NCBI RefSeq assembly: GCF_000214665.1
Contig: NC_015572.1
Span: 186,001-250,000, forward strand
DNA length: 64,000 nt
Source: Methylomonas methanica MC09
Lineage (GTDB): Bacteria > Pseudomonadota > Gammaproteobacteria > Methylococcales > Methylomonadaceae
Reading direction: 5' to 3'
Shown: positions 43,934 through 53,700 of the stretch, in pieces
How positions within the stretch are numbered: the stretch's first letter is position 1
How the letters are laid out: every line of letters begins with the position of its first letter
Program-made: the position numbers and the translations under genes
The notes under the pieces: model-generated
What the model saw: only the letters and a program-made list of their open reading frames with translations
The model's database searches: none
Told to the model about the DNA's origin: nothing

Positions 43934-45364
43934 TCAGTTGCCGGTTTTATCCTTGATTGTTTGAATTATCGCCGTCGTCGAATGCCCCTCTATAAACGAC
44001 AGAATTTTCACCTCGCCGCCATTGGCCAACACGCTTTCGTGGCCGGCAATGCTGGTGATATCGGTGTAATCGCCGCCTTTGACCAGAATGTCCGGTAGCA
44101 GCTGATCTATCACTTCTTTTGGCGTGTCTTCCTCGAACGGCACTACCCAATCCACGCATTCCAGCGCTGCCAGCATTTCCATGCGGTGTTCCAGGTTGTT
44201 GACCGGGCGCTCTGGGCCTTTCAGTCTTTGCACCGAGGCGTCGCTGTTGACCAGCACCACCAGGCGGTCGCCCAGGGTTTTGGCTTGTTGCAGGTAGCGG
44301 ACGTGGCCTGGGTGCAGAATGTCGAAACAGCCGTTGGTGGCGACTATTTTTTCGCCGTTTTGTTTGGCGGCCGCGCGCTCTTTTAAAAGCGCCGGCACGC
44401 TGCAAACCCCTTTGTGGTGGGCGCGCGGGCCATGTAGGGCGTTGGCCAGTTCCTCGGTATTGACGGTGGCGGTACCCATTTTGCCGACCACGATGCCGGC
44501 ACCGATATTGGCCAGCTGGGTGGCTTCCGCCAGCGATTTTTTGGCGGCCAAACTGGCGGCCAATACCGAAATGACCGTGTCGCCGGCGCCGGTCACGTCA
44601 AACACTTCCCGTGCGTGAGTCGGTAAATGTAAAGGTTCGGCATCTTTACTTAACAACGACATGCCGTGTTCGCCGCGCGTCACCAGCAAGGCATCCAGTT
44701 CCAGTTCGGATAACAAATTTAGGCCGCGTTCGACGATGTGTTGCTCATCGCTACAACGTCCCACCACGGCTTCGAATTCGCTCAAGTTCGGCGTGATCAG
44801 AGTCGCTTGCTTATAAATGGAAAAATCGCAGCCTTTGGGGTCGACCAACACCGGCTTTTTCAGTTGTCTGGCCAATCGAATGAACTGCTGCACCTGGCTG
44901 AGTGTGCCTTTGCCGTAATCCGACAGTACCACCACGGCCGACTGCATCATTTCCGCGTGATACTGATGCAGCAGCAGTTCGGTATCGATATCGTAAAAAC
45001 CGTCTTCGAAATCCAGCCGGATCAATTGCTGGTGCCGGCTCATCACCCGTAATTTGGTAATGGTGGGATGATGCGGCACCCCCTGAAACAGGCATAGCAC
45101 GCCGGCTTTTTTCAGCAAGGTCTCCAGTGCCACCGCCGCCTCGTCTTCGCCGGTAAAACCCAGCAACGAGGCTTTGGCACCCAGTGCCGCGATGTTTAAA
45201 GCGACGTTACCGGCCCCGCCGGCCCGCTGTTCGTCCTGTTTGACATGCACCACCGGCACCGGCGCTTCCGGCGATATACGGGACGTGGGGCCGTGCCAGT
45301 AGCGGTCCAGCATCAGGTCGCCGACTACCAGCACCCGGGCTGCGGAATAATTGGGTAATTGCAT
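43934..45364 (-). CDS. hldE: bifunctional heptose kinase/adenylyltransferase
   Basis: Makes ADP-heptose precursors for LPS core. 476 residues: an N-terminal PfkB/ribokinase domain ([47 protein letters not shown] with catalytic Asp) and a C-terminal nucleotidyltransferase domain ([22 protein letters not shown]). Normal length. It marks the right border of the toxin-antitoxin/defence block and is divergent from arsC. Confidence 0.95.
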   Translation of the reverse strand: MQLPNYSAARVLVVGDLMLDRYWHGPTSRISPEAPVPVVHVKQDEQRAGGAGNVALNIAALGAKASLLGFTGEDEAAVALETLLKKAGVLCLFQGVPHHPTITKLRVMSRHQQLIRLDFEDGFYDIDTELLLHQYHAEMMQSAVVVLSDYGKGTLSQVQQFIRLARQLKKPVLVDPKGCDFSIYKQATLITPNLSEFEAVVGRCSDEQHIVERGLNLLSELELDALLVTRGEHGMSLLSKDAEPLHLPTHAREVFDVTGAGDTVISVLAASLAAKKSLAEATQLANIGAGIVVGKMGTATVNTEELANALHGPRAHHKGVCSVPALLKERAAAKQNGEKIVATNGCFDILHPGHVRYLQQAKTLGDRLVVLVNSDASVQRLKGPERPVNNLEHRMEMLAALECVDWVVPFEEDTPKEVIDQLLPDILVKGGDYTDITSIAGHESVLANGGEVKILSFIEGHSTTAIIQTIKDKTGN

Positions 45365-45436
45365 AGCTTTGCACGCGGTCTATTGAAATCAGAATGTTAT
45401 TATAGCGGCTTGTCGAGAGTCTAAGGGGTGTAAACC

Positions 45437-46380
<944 letters not shown>

Positions 46381-46385
46381 TATTT

Positions 46386-47039
46386 TTAACCTGCCTTTAA
46401 ATAAAAGGCATCGCCCCAACCGGCGGAAGTCCAATTAGTCTTTATCCTGTGGAAATTGAACTGAATAAGAAAGGCATCAATCTCGTTAACCAAGGGAATA
46501 TCGGCGTATAACTTTTCTTTATTAACTTCCAAATAAATTCCTTTAATGGAACTTGAATTGATTTGGTGTCCAAATCCCTTAAGGATTGCCAGTTCCGCAC
46601 CTTGCGTATCGATGTTAATAAACTCGAAATCATTAAATATTAATAAATTGTCGGGGTGCGAAATGATGCTGTCCAGTCTTAATGCTTGTACATCTTTTTC
46701 CTCCGTAACGACGATGTTCGGATAGTGAGATGAATGTGTATTCAAGTCAAAAAATGAAGAACTCTGAAAATTGTTTGTTATTTTGAATTTTAAAACTTCG
46801 TTTTTATCCCATAACGCAATCGGACAAATCTGCTGATTCATGGGGAACTGGCTAATATGGGCTTGTAATTTCGGAATGAGCTCTTCGTTTGCTTCAAACC
46901 AAATTACATCCTTTACGCCATTATTATAATAATCCAACGCTTCCTCCCCCGTATGGGCTCCAATATGAAGCACCTTTGTAGGGAGCGTATCGTGAATCAG
47001 TTTAATAATATCGCAACATTTTTGATATTTGATCAGCAT
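46386..47039 (-). CDS. FkbM-family methyltransferase of the glycan group
   Basis: 217 residues. SAM site KVLHIGAHTGEEALDYYNNGVKDVIWFEANEE, then FEFINIDTQGAELAILKGFG, the family's conserved block. Lower GC than neighbours such as wrbA and hldE, like the two genes upstream. With them it likely decorates a glycan by O-methylation. Confidence 0.88.
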   Translation of the reverse strand: MLIKYQKCCDIIKLIHDTLPTKVLHIGAHTGEEALDYYNNGVKDVIWFEANEELIPKLQAHISQFPMNQQICPIALWDKNEVLKFKITNNFQSSSFFDLNTHSSHYPNIVVTEEKDVQALRLDSIISHPDNLLIFNDFEFINIDTQGAELAILKGFGHQINSSSIKGIYLEVNKEKLYADIPLVNEIDAFLIQFNFHRIKTNWTSAGWGDAFYLKAG

Positions 47040-47084
47040 AATACAGATGTTTGTGAAAGTGATTCGTATTTTACGCAGAAAATA

Positions 47085-47909
47085 TTAAAAATTAATAATT
47101 TCCCAGTCTACAGGAAGCAAATCGGATGTATCTAAATGGCTTAAACTAGAACCAAACCATTTTGAGGGGTTTGGCGAATAAACTTTTTTGTCTGCATTTG
47201 TAGATAACCAAGCGCCCCACCAACTAAAACTGCTATTGGCAATAATAAAATCAGTACATAGACTCATTAGACAAAGATCAACATAATTGCTATTTCCTAT
47301 TAACAGCACAAACCTGCTATTATTAAAAATATCTTGTTGTTTACACCACTCAGGATCATCGGAAAAAATAATTACCGGCCTGTTTGCGTCAAACTTTGCC
47401 AATGCCTTTGCATAATAATCAAACCCCAGGTTAGTATGATTCTCGGGCTTGATCAGGTAATCCCCCCTACGGATATGTAGTGCGATCGGCTTTTCGTGCT
47501 GCTTAATGAAGTCTTTACATGCTGCAAGGATACCATTTTTAAAAGTAAAGTCCTGGCGTATTTCATTTTCTATATTTTTAAAATACTGTTCCGTTTGAAA
47601 ATAGCCCAGTAAACAAACATCGTCCTCGCAATTGTTAAAAATGTTTTCATCAAAGCCATGTCCCGATTCTCTAATTATTGGCCTGCTTGGGTCAATATAT
47701 TTAATATTCTCTTGTTTTACATTAGGCATTTCAAAGGCATTGAATAGCTCTATCGTTATATTATTGCCAAGCGTATCAACGGAAACTTCATGATGATATG
47801 GAATACAAAATTGATAACCTCTGTTCCGTGCTACTCCTCTCAGCGAGGCATATTGGAACATTTGGTTTCCTAATTGCCCCATTTTTCCAAGGTAATTAAA
47901 TCCAATCAC
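47085..47909 (-). CDS. GT11 alpha-1,2-fucosyltransferase-like glycosyltransferase
   Basis: 274 residues. GT11 motifs: GQLGNQMFQYASLRGVA near the N-terminus, ALHIRRGDYL (the HxRRGDY donor motif), VIIFSDDPEWC and FIIANSSFSWWGAWLS. It likely adds fucose or a related deoxyhexose in alpha-1,2 linkage. AT-rich, 22 nt downstream of the GT2 gene, suggesting recent acquisition. Confidence 0.9.
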   Translation of the reverse strand: MIGFNYLGKMGQLGNQMFQYASLRGVARNRGYQFCIPYHHEVSVDTLGNNITIELFNAFEMPNVKQENIKYIDPSRPIIRESGHGFDENIFNNCEDDVCLLGYFQTEQYFKNIENEIRQDFTFKNGILAACKDFIKQHEKPIALHIRRGDYLIKPENHTNLGFDYYAKALAKFDANRPVIIFSDDPEWCKQQDIFNNSRFVLLIGNSNYVDLCLMSLCTDFIIANSSFSWWGAWLSTNADKKVYSPNPSKWFGSSLSHLDTSDLLPVDWEIINF

Positions 47910-47931
47910 AAGTTATTCGCTCTGGTTTTTA

Positions 47932-48732
47932 TTAAAGAAACTCAGCCGAAACATCAAGTCCATTTTGCTTCAACATGTTAGCTCTCATTTTTTTTATTTG
48001 TTCATCCGGTGCGCGCCAACGCCTATATACGTACAAGTAATCCAACACGGCTTCAAAGTTATTTGCTGCCGTTGTAGTGCCTCGGCGGTTGCCTTGATTA
48101 ATATAATCTTTGTAGATTATTGCGCCTATCGCATGTACCGGATTAAATTCCGCCATTTGGTAAACGGAAAGTAAAAAGTCCCAATCTTCCAAAGACTTCA
48201 TATGCACATCTTGTCTTTGCCCAACCAAAGTCGTTGCGGGAAAAATGCAGGCTTGAGTAAATATATAATTTTTTATCCATATTTGCTCAAAAGGCGTTTT
48301 CGTTAGCTCTAATAGCTCTGGTTCATCAGGTGTAAGTATGCCTTTTAATCTATCTTCTCTTGCTATAATTACATCGCCAAAGGTCACGCTTTTGGGGTTG
48401 TTTAAAGCCGCATTAAGAAAGTCGTCATACCCTACGCCTGGAATTTCATCGTCATCATCAATAATAAGTACAAACTGCCCTCTGGCAAGATCGATTCCGA
48501 GATTCCTGCTAAAGGCTGGTCCAGGATTGTTTCTTCTCATATGAAATTGATCGTTGTCCCCAATAAAGTTTGAAGCAACTTGTATAATTTCTTTGTTTGT
48601 TGTATCGGAAACAACAATTAATTCAAAATCAATTTTTATATGCTCTTTTATCGCCCGAAGACAGCGTGTGAGCTCTATGGGTCTATCATGCGCCGGAACA
48701 ATTACGCTTAGGGTAGGGTTTTTACGTCTCAT
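47932..48732 (-). CDS. GT2-family glycosyltransferase
   Basis: 266 residues with a GT-A fold: LSVIVPAHDRPIELTRCLRAI, ARNLGIDLA-like RNLGIDLARGQFVLIIDDDDEIPG with the acidic metal-binding run, and LEDWDFLLSVYQMAE as the catalytic-base region. AT-rich. Acts in the cytoplasm on a nucleotide sugar; acceptor unknown. Confidence 0.88.
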   Translation of the reverse strand: MRRKNPTLSVIVPAHDRPIELTRCLRAIKEHIKIDFELIVVSDTTNKEIIQVASNFIGDNDQFHMRRNNPGPAFSRNLGIDLARGQFVLIIDDDDEIPGVGYDDFLNAALNNPKSVTFGDVIIAREDRLKGILTPDEPELLELTKTPFEQIWIKNYIFTQACIFPATTLVGQRQDVHMKSLEDWDFLLSVYQMAEFNPVHAIGAIIYKDYINQGNRRGTTTAANNFEAVLDYLYVYRRWRAPDEQIKKMRANMLKQNGLDVSAEFL

Positions 48733-48833
48733 TAATAGCCTTTATTGATAATTTTCTAATTTAACGCCATTGCTACCGGTGATAAGAATTCGAGACGGTA
48801 TCGTTTGGTTTTCCGGATCATCGTCAATTCAAA

Positions 48834-50648
48834 TCACTTTAATTCCGTCACCAATCGTTTGAAGTGTTGCTCCAAATTCCGGGCGAAACGCGGTGTATCG
48901 AATAGCACGCCGTCGGTTCTGACCTTTTGCAGATGCGCCTTTAATTCAGTACAGCGATCCGGCGCTTGCGCCAGTTCAACCGCCTTGTTTTCATAATCGA
49001 GCAGATTGTAGGTTATTAACTCCGGCAACTCGGCCGCTGTCAGTAAGGCCCCGGCCATCCGCGACGCGAAGGATCTGCCGGTCAGCGTCAATACCGGCAA
49101 TCCCATCCATAGAGCGTCATTAGCGGTTGTACCTGCATTAAACGGGAAGGAGTCCAGAAACAGGTCGGCAACCGCGTAGCGGGCTAAATAGTCCTCGGGC
49201 GCCACCCGTCCCGCGAAAATTAAACGATTCGGATCGATGCCGAAATTTTTGGCGTGATTTCTTAAATTAATCTCAGACCACGGGTTGTCGGCCAGTAACC
49301 AAAGCGTGCTGTCGGGCACTCTGCGCAAGATATTCATCCAGGTTTCGAACAACTCGGGGGTATATTTGTAGTTGTTATTGAAGGAGCAGAACACGAAGCC
49401 TTCGGCGGGCAAATTACAACTTTCCCTGCTTGGCGCGGGATTGATTTTCCGCTGTCGGTCGCTGACTTGATAGACATCCGGCATGTACAACGGCTTCTCG
49501 GAATAAAAATGCGCATATTCCTCCGGAATCAGGAAACGGTCGGCAATCACGTAATCGATGGAAGGCAAACCGGTAGTGGCCGGCAGTCCCAAATAGGTAA
49601 TTTGAATCGGTGCCGGTCGGTAAGCGAGCAAATCGGCGCGCGCGCCCAACGTCTGTCCATGCAAATCGACCAGAATGTCGATTTCGTGTTCCCGAATCAG
49701 TTTGGCGGCGGCCTCATCGGTCAGCGATTCGATGCGCTCGAAATGATCCATGGCGTCGATAATACGCTGACGCAGAGGAGAATGCCCTTGTTGGGTCCAG
49801 CAGTATCCGTAGACTTCAAATTGCGCTCTATCGTGCAGCTCGAACAATTCCGCAGTTAGCATGGCAACCGGATGTAAACAAAAATCGGAAGAACAATAGC
49901 CGATCCTTATTTTGTCGTGCCCATAGCCGGTTGTCGGCGCCAGGCGGGGCAGATTTTTTTTCAGTTTGTGCTCAACGTAATGCCGGGCGGCCGCCAACTG
50001 CGCTTCCGGGTCATCGGACAAACTCAGCATGGCCAATGCAGAGGTCGATTGGCGCATTAACTCCGGACTGACGCCGTTGACGGGCGCATAAACCGGCCAG
50101 GCGCACTGTTTTTCCCGCAGATAAACCCAATGGTGAATCACATCGGGCTGCTGGGCTTCAAGGGCCAGACTTCTGGTTAAATAATCCAGCGCCGAGCCGT
50201 AAAGCTTATTGTTTTCCAACACCCGGCCCAGATTGTTAAGCGCAAGCAACAATAGCGGACGATGTTCTAACGCGGTAGGCTTGACATGATCGTCAATCCA
50301 GCGCCATTCGGCTACGGCGGCATCTATATTGCCTTCCCGCTCATGAATCAGGCCCAGATTGAAATGCGGCTGTACGAAGGCCGGCGCCAGCTTAACCGCC
50401 TGAAGATAGACCTCTTTGGCGCCTGCCAGATCGGCTTGGTTAAACAATACCGTGCCGAGATTGAATAGCACGATATGGTTGTAAGGCGTTTGATTGCGTC
50501 GCAGCCAGGTTTGGTAAAGCACCGCAACCAATGGCGTTAGCCCGTTTTTTTCTAGATTTTCCGCTACGCCCAGCAGCTGGTTAAACTCGAGCTTGCCTTG
50601 CCAAGCGCTGAGTACCGAAGTTGCAAATTGAGTTTCAATCGCCGGCAT
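48834..50648 (-). CDS. TPR/GT41 protein O-glycosyltransferase (SPINDLY/OGT-like)
   Basis: 604 residues from ATG 50648, which has GGAG six bases upstream (the longer frame uses a TTG). TPR units occupy the first ~220 residues (YNHIVLFNLGTVLFNQADLAGAKEVYLQAVKLAPAFVQPHFNLGLIHEREGN...), followed by the GT41 catalytic domain (IRIGYCSSDFCLHPVAMLTAELFELHDR, ITYLGLPATTGLPSIDYVIADRFLIP, FCSFNNNYKYTPELFETWMNILRRVPDS, LFLDSFPFNAGTTANDALWMGLPVLTLTG). GT41 enzymes glycosylate proteins in the cytoplasm. The gene directly follows the Thr-rich octapeptide protein (85 nt), a likely substrate. Confidence 0.9.
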   Translation of the reverse strand: MPAIETQFATSVLSAWQGKLEFNQLLGVAENLEKNGLTPLVAVLYQTWLRRNQTPYNHIVLFNLGTVLFNQADLAGAKEVYLQAVKLAPAFVQPHFNLGLIHEREGNIDAAVAEWRWIDDHVKPTALEHRPLLLLALNNLGRVLENNKLYGSALDYLTRSLALEAQQPDVIHHWVYLREKQCAWPVYAPVNGVSPELMRQSTSALAMLSLSDDPEAQLAAARHYVEHKLKKNLPRLAPTTGYGHDKIRIGYCSSDFCLHPVAMLTAELFELHDRAQFEVYGYCWTQQGHSPLRQRIIDAMDHFERIESLTDEAAAKLIREHEIDILVDLHGQTLGARADLLAYRPAPIQITYLGLPATTGLPSIDYVIADRFLIPEEYAHFYSEKPLYMPDVYQVSDRQRKINPAPSRESCNLPAEGFVFCSFNNNYKYTPELFETWMNILRRVPDSTLWLLADNPWSEINLRNHAKNFGIDPNRLIFAGRVAPEDYLARYAVADLFLDSFPFNAGTTANDALWMGLPVLTLTGRSFASRMAGALLTAAELPELITYNLLDYENKAVELAQAPDRCTELKAHLQKVRTDGVLFDTPRFARNLEQHFKRLVTELK

Positions 50649-50751
50649 TTGTACTCCATTTATCAATTATCAAGTAACTACAACGAAAAAATAGCGGCCG
50701 ACGGATTGTCGGTCGCTACGTTTCGTTGTAAAGAATAGCTGTTAGTTGAAA

Positions 50752-53700
50752 TTAAGGAAGTGCGGCGATTTGGTCTGTGTTCATGGCCGCCAGTTGAGTC
50801 GCGCCAAACGCAGCCGATTGATCCGTCGTCAGGCCGGCGATTTGAGTGGTTGTCAAAGCGCCGATTTGATCGGTGGTCAACGCCCGTACTTGCGTAGTTG
50901 TCAGTGCGGTAATGTTGGAGGTAGTTAAGCCGTTCAACACTTGATCGGTGGTCAATGCGCCGATTTGACGTGTGGTCAATGCCGCCAAATCCTGAGTTTC
51001 CATATTGGCGATTTGCGTAGTGCTCAGTGCCGCCAATTGAGTGGTGGTCAGCGCGACGACTTGATCGGTGGTCAACGCTTGGACTTGATCCGTGGTTAGA
51101 CCGGTTTGCAATTGGTCTGTAGTCAAGGCGTTGATTTGCGTACTGGTCAATGCTTGCAGATCCGTGTTTTCCATGTTTTGGATTTGCGCGAACTTCAAGG
51201 CCGCAATTTGCGAGGTGCTCAATGTTCTTACTTGAGCGGTAGTCAGCGCCACCACTTGATCGGTATTCAAGGCTTGGACTTGATCGGTGTTCAGTTCTCT
51301 GATTTGTGTATCGCTCAGCGCCTGGATTTGGTCGGTGGTGAGACCTTGATCTATTTGATCGGTCGTCAGCGCGCCGAGTTGCGTGCTGGTCAAGGCGCGC
51401 AGATCGTCAGTTTCCAAGGCTGCAATCTGAGCAAATTGCAGTGCCGCAATTTGACTGCTGGTTAAGGCTTTAGCCTGCGCCGTGGTCAATGCGACGATCT
51501 CATCTGTATTGAAGGTGTTGAGTTGATCGGTCGACAAGGCGGCCAATTGTTGCGTTGTCAAGCCGGAGGTTTGGTCTGACGACAACGCATCGATCTGGTC
51601 CGTCGACATCGCCACGAAAGATGATGGATCCAGGGCTTGTAACTGACCGACCGAAAGCTTGGTGACTTGATCGGTGGTTAAAGCCTGAATTTGATCGGTG
51701 GTTAACGCTCCGATCTGTGTCGTCGTCAACGCGGTTAAATGGTCGGTAGACAAGGCGGCAATGTTATCGGTAGTTAACGCCTTGACTTGGGTGGTTGTCA
51801 ACGCTGTGAGGTTGTCGGTACCCAATACGCTAATTTGATCGGCCGACAGTATGGCAACTTGATCTGTCGTCAGGGCACGGGTTTGGGCCGTAGTCAGCGC
51901 GGGTATGTCGTCAAAAGCGAACACCTTGATCTGATCGGTGCTAAGCGCGGCAATTTGTTGCGTTGTCAGCGCACCCAACTGGTCGGTGGTTAAGGCATCG
52001 ACTTGATCGGTCGACAAGGCGACCAAGCTCGCGGTGCTAAGCGCCTGGATCTGATCCGTAGTGAGTTCCGCGAATTTATTAGCCGACAGGGCCTGAATTT
52101 GGTCGGTATTCAGGGTATTGATCTGGGCAGCGGATAGTGCTTTAAGCTGCTGGGCGGTCAACTCGGCGACATTATCGGTGCTCAGTGCCGCCACTTGCGA
52201 GGTCGTCAAAGCCGCAACGTTATCGGTTGAAATGGCGCTGATTTGATCCGCGGTCAGTGCACCGATTTGTCCGGTCGTCAATGCAGCCGCTTGCGCACTG
52301 GTCAGTGCGGCAATATCTTCGAAAGAAATTGCACGAACCTGATCGGTTCCCAGCGCTACCAATTGCTGCGTGGTCAATGCCGCGGTCTGATCGGAGGTTA
52401 ACGAGGCAATTTGGTCGGTCGTCATGGCGGACAGATCGGTCTCATCCAGCGCTTTTATCTGATCGGTAGTCAGTGCGGCAACCTTATCCGGCGCCAAAGC
52501 CTGAGCTTGATCGGACGTCAGGGCTCTGACCTGCCGGGTGGTCAGCGCTTGGGTCTGAGCGGACGTCAAGCTGGAAATGTTGTCGGTACTCAGTGCCGCG
52601 ACTTGCGTGGTCGTCAGTGCGGCAACTTGGTCGGTGGTTAACGCGGCGGCTTGTCTGGTGGTCAGGATGGCGATATCGCCGGTTTCTATCGCTTCGACTT
52701 GTTTGGTCGTCAGGGCGGCGACATTATCGGCGGTTAAGGCTTGCACTTGGCTGGTGGACAACGCTTTGATTTGCGTTGTGGTCAGGGCCTGTGCCTGATC
52801 GGACGATAGGGCCGATATGTTGTCCGTGCTGATCGCCGCGATTTGCGCCGTAGTCAGCGCCGCCAGATCGCCGGTTTCCAATGCCACAATCTGGCTGGAG
52901 GTCAGACTGGCGATTTGATCGGCACTCAGTTTTTTGGCTTGTGAACTCGTCAACGCAACGATGTCTTCGGAGTCGAACGCTTTGATCTGATCGGTACTCA
53001 AGGCCTCCAACTGTTGCGTCGTCAATACCGCCGTTTGGTCGGACGTCAACGCCGCGATTTGCTCGGTCAGCATGGCGGCAATATCGGTTGCCTCCAGGGC
53101 TTTGACCTGGGTTGTGGTTAAAGCGGCCACATTGTCCGCCGATAGCGCTTGAATCTGGTCGGTTGTCAGCGCTTTGACTTGCGAAGTCGTTAGCGCCCTG
53201 GCCTGATCGCTCGATAGTGCGGAAACATTGTCGGTGCTGATTGCCGCGATTTGCGCGGTGGTCAGCGCCGCCAGATCGGCGGTTTCCAGAGCCACGATTT
53301 GGCTGGAGGTAAGGTTTGCGATTTGATCGGTACTCAGCGCTTTGGCTTGTGAAGTGGTCAGCGCGATGATGTCGCCGGAATCGAACGCATTAATCTGATC
53401 GGTATTCAGCGCCGTTAATTGTTGTGTCGTCAATACCGCCGTTTGATCGGAGGTCAATGCCGCAATTTGCGCGGTTGACATGCTGGCGATATCGGTAGCT
53501 TCCAAGGCTTTGACTTGGGCCGTGGTTAAGGCCGCGACATTGTCGACCGAGAACGATTGGATCTGATCGGTGGTTAACGCTTTGATTTGCGAAGTTGTCA
53601 ATGCCCGTGCTTGATCGGTTGACAGTACCGCAACATTATCGGTACCGAGTGCAACGATTTGCGCGGTTGCCAGCGCCGCTAGCTCGGTTGTTTGCAATGC

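Noticed and set aside
46393..46409. GCCTTT/AAAGGC hairpin as terminator of wrbA
   Set aside because: It lies inside the coding end of the convergent FkbM gene and lacks a following T-run.
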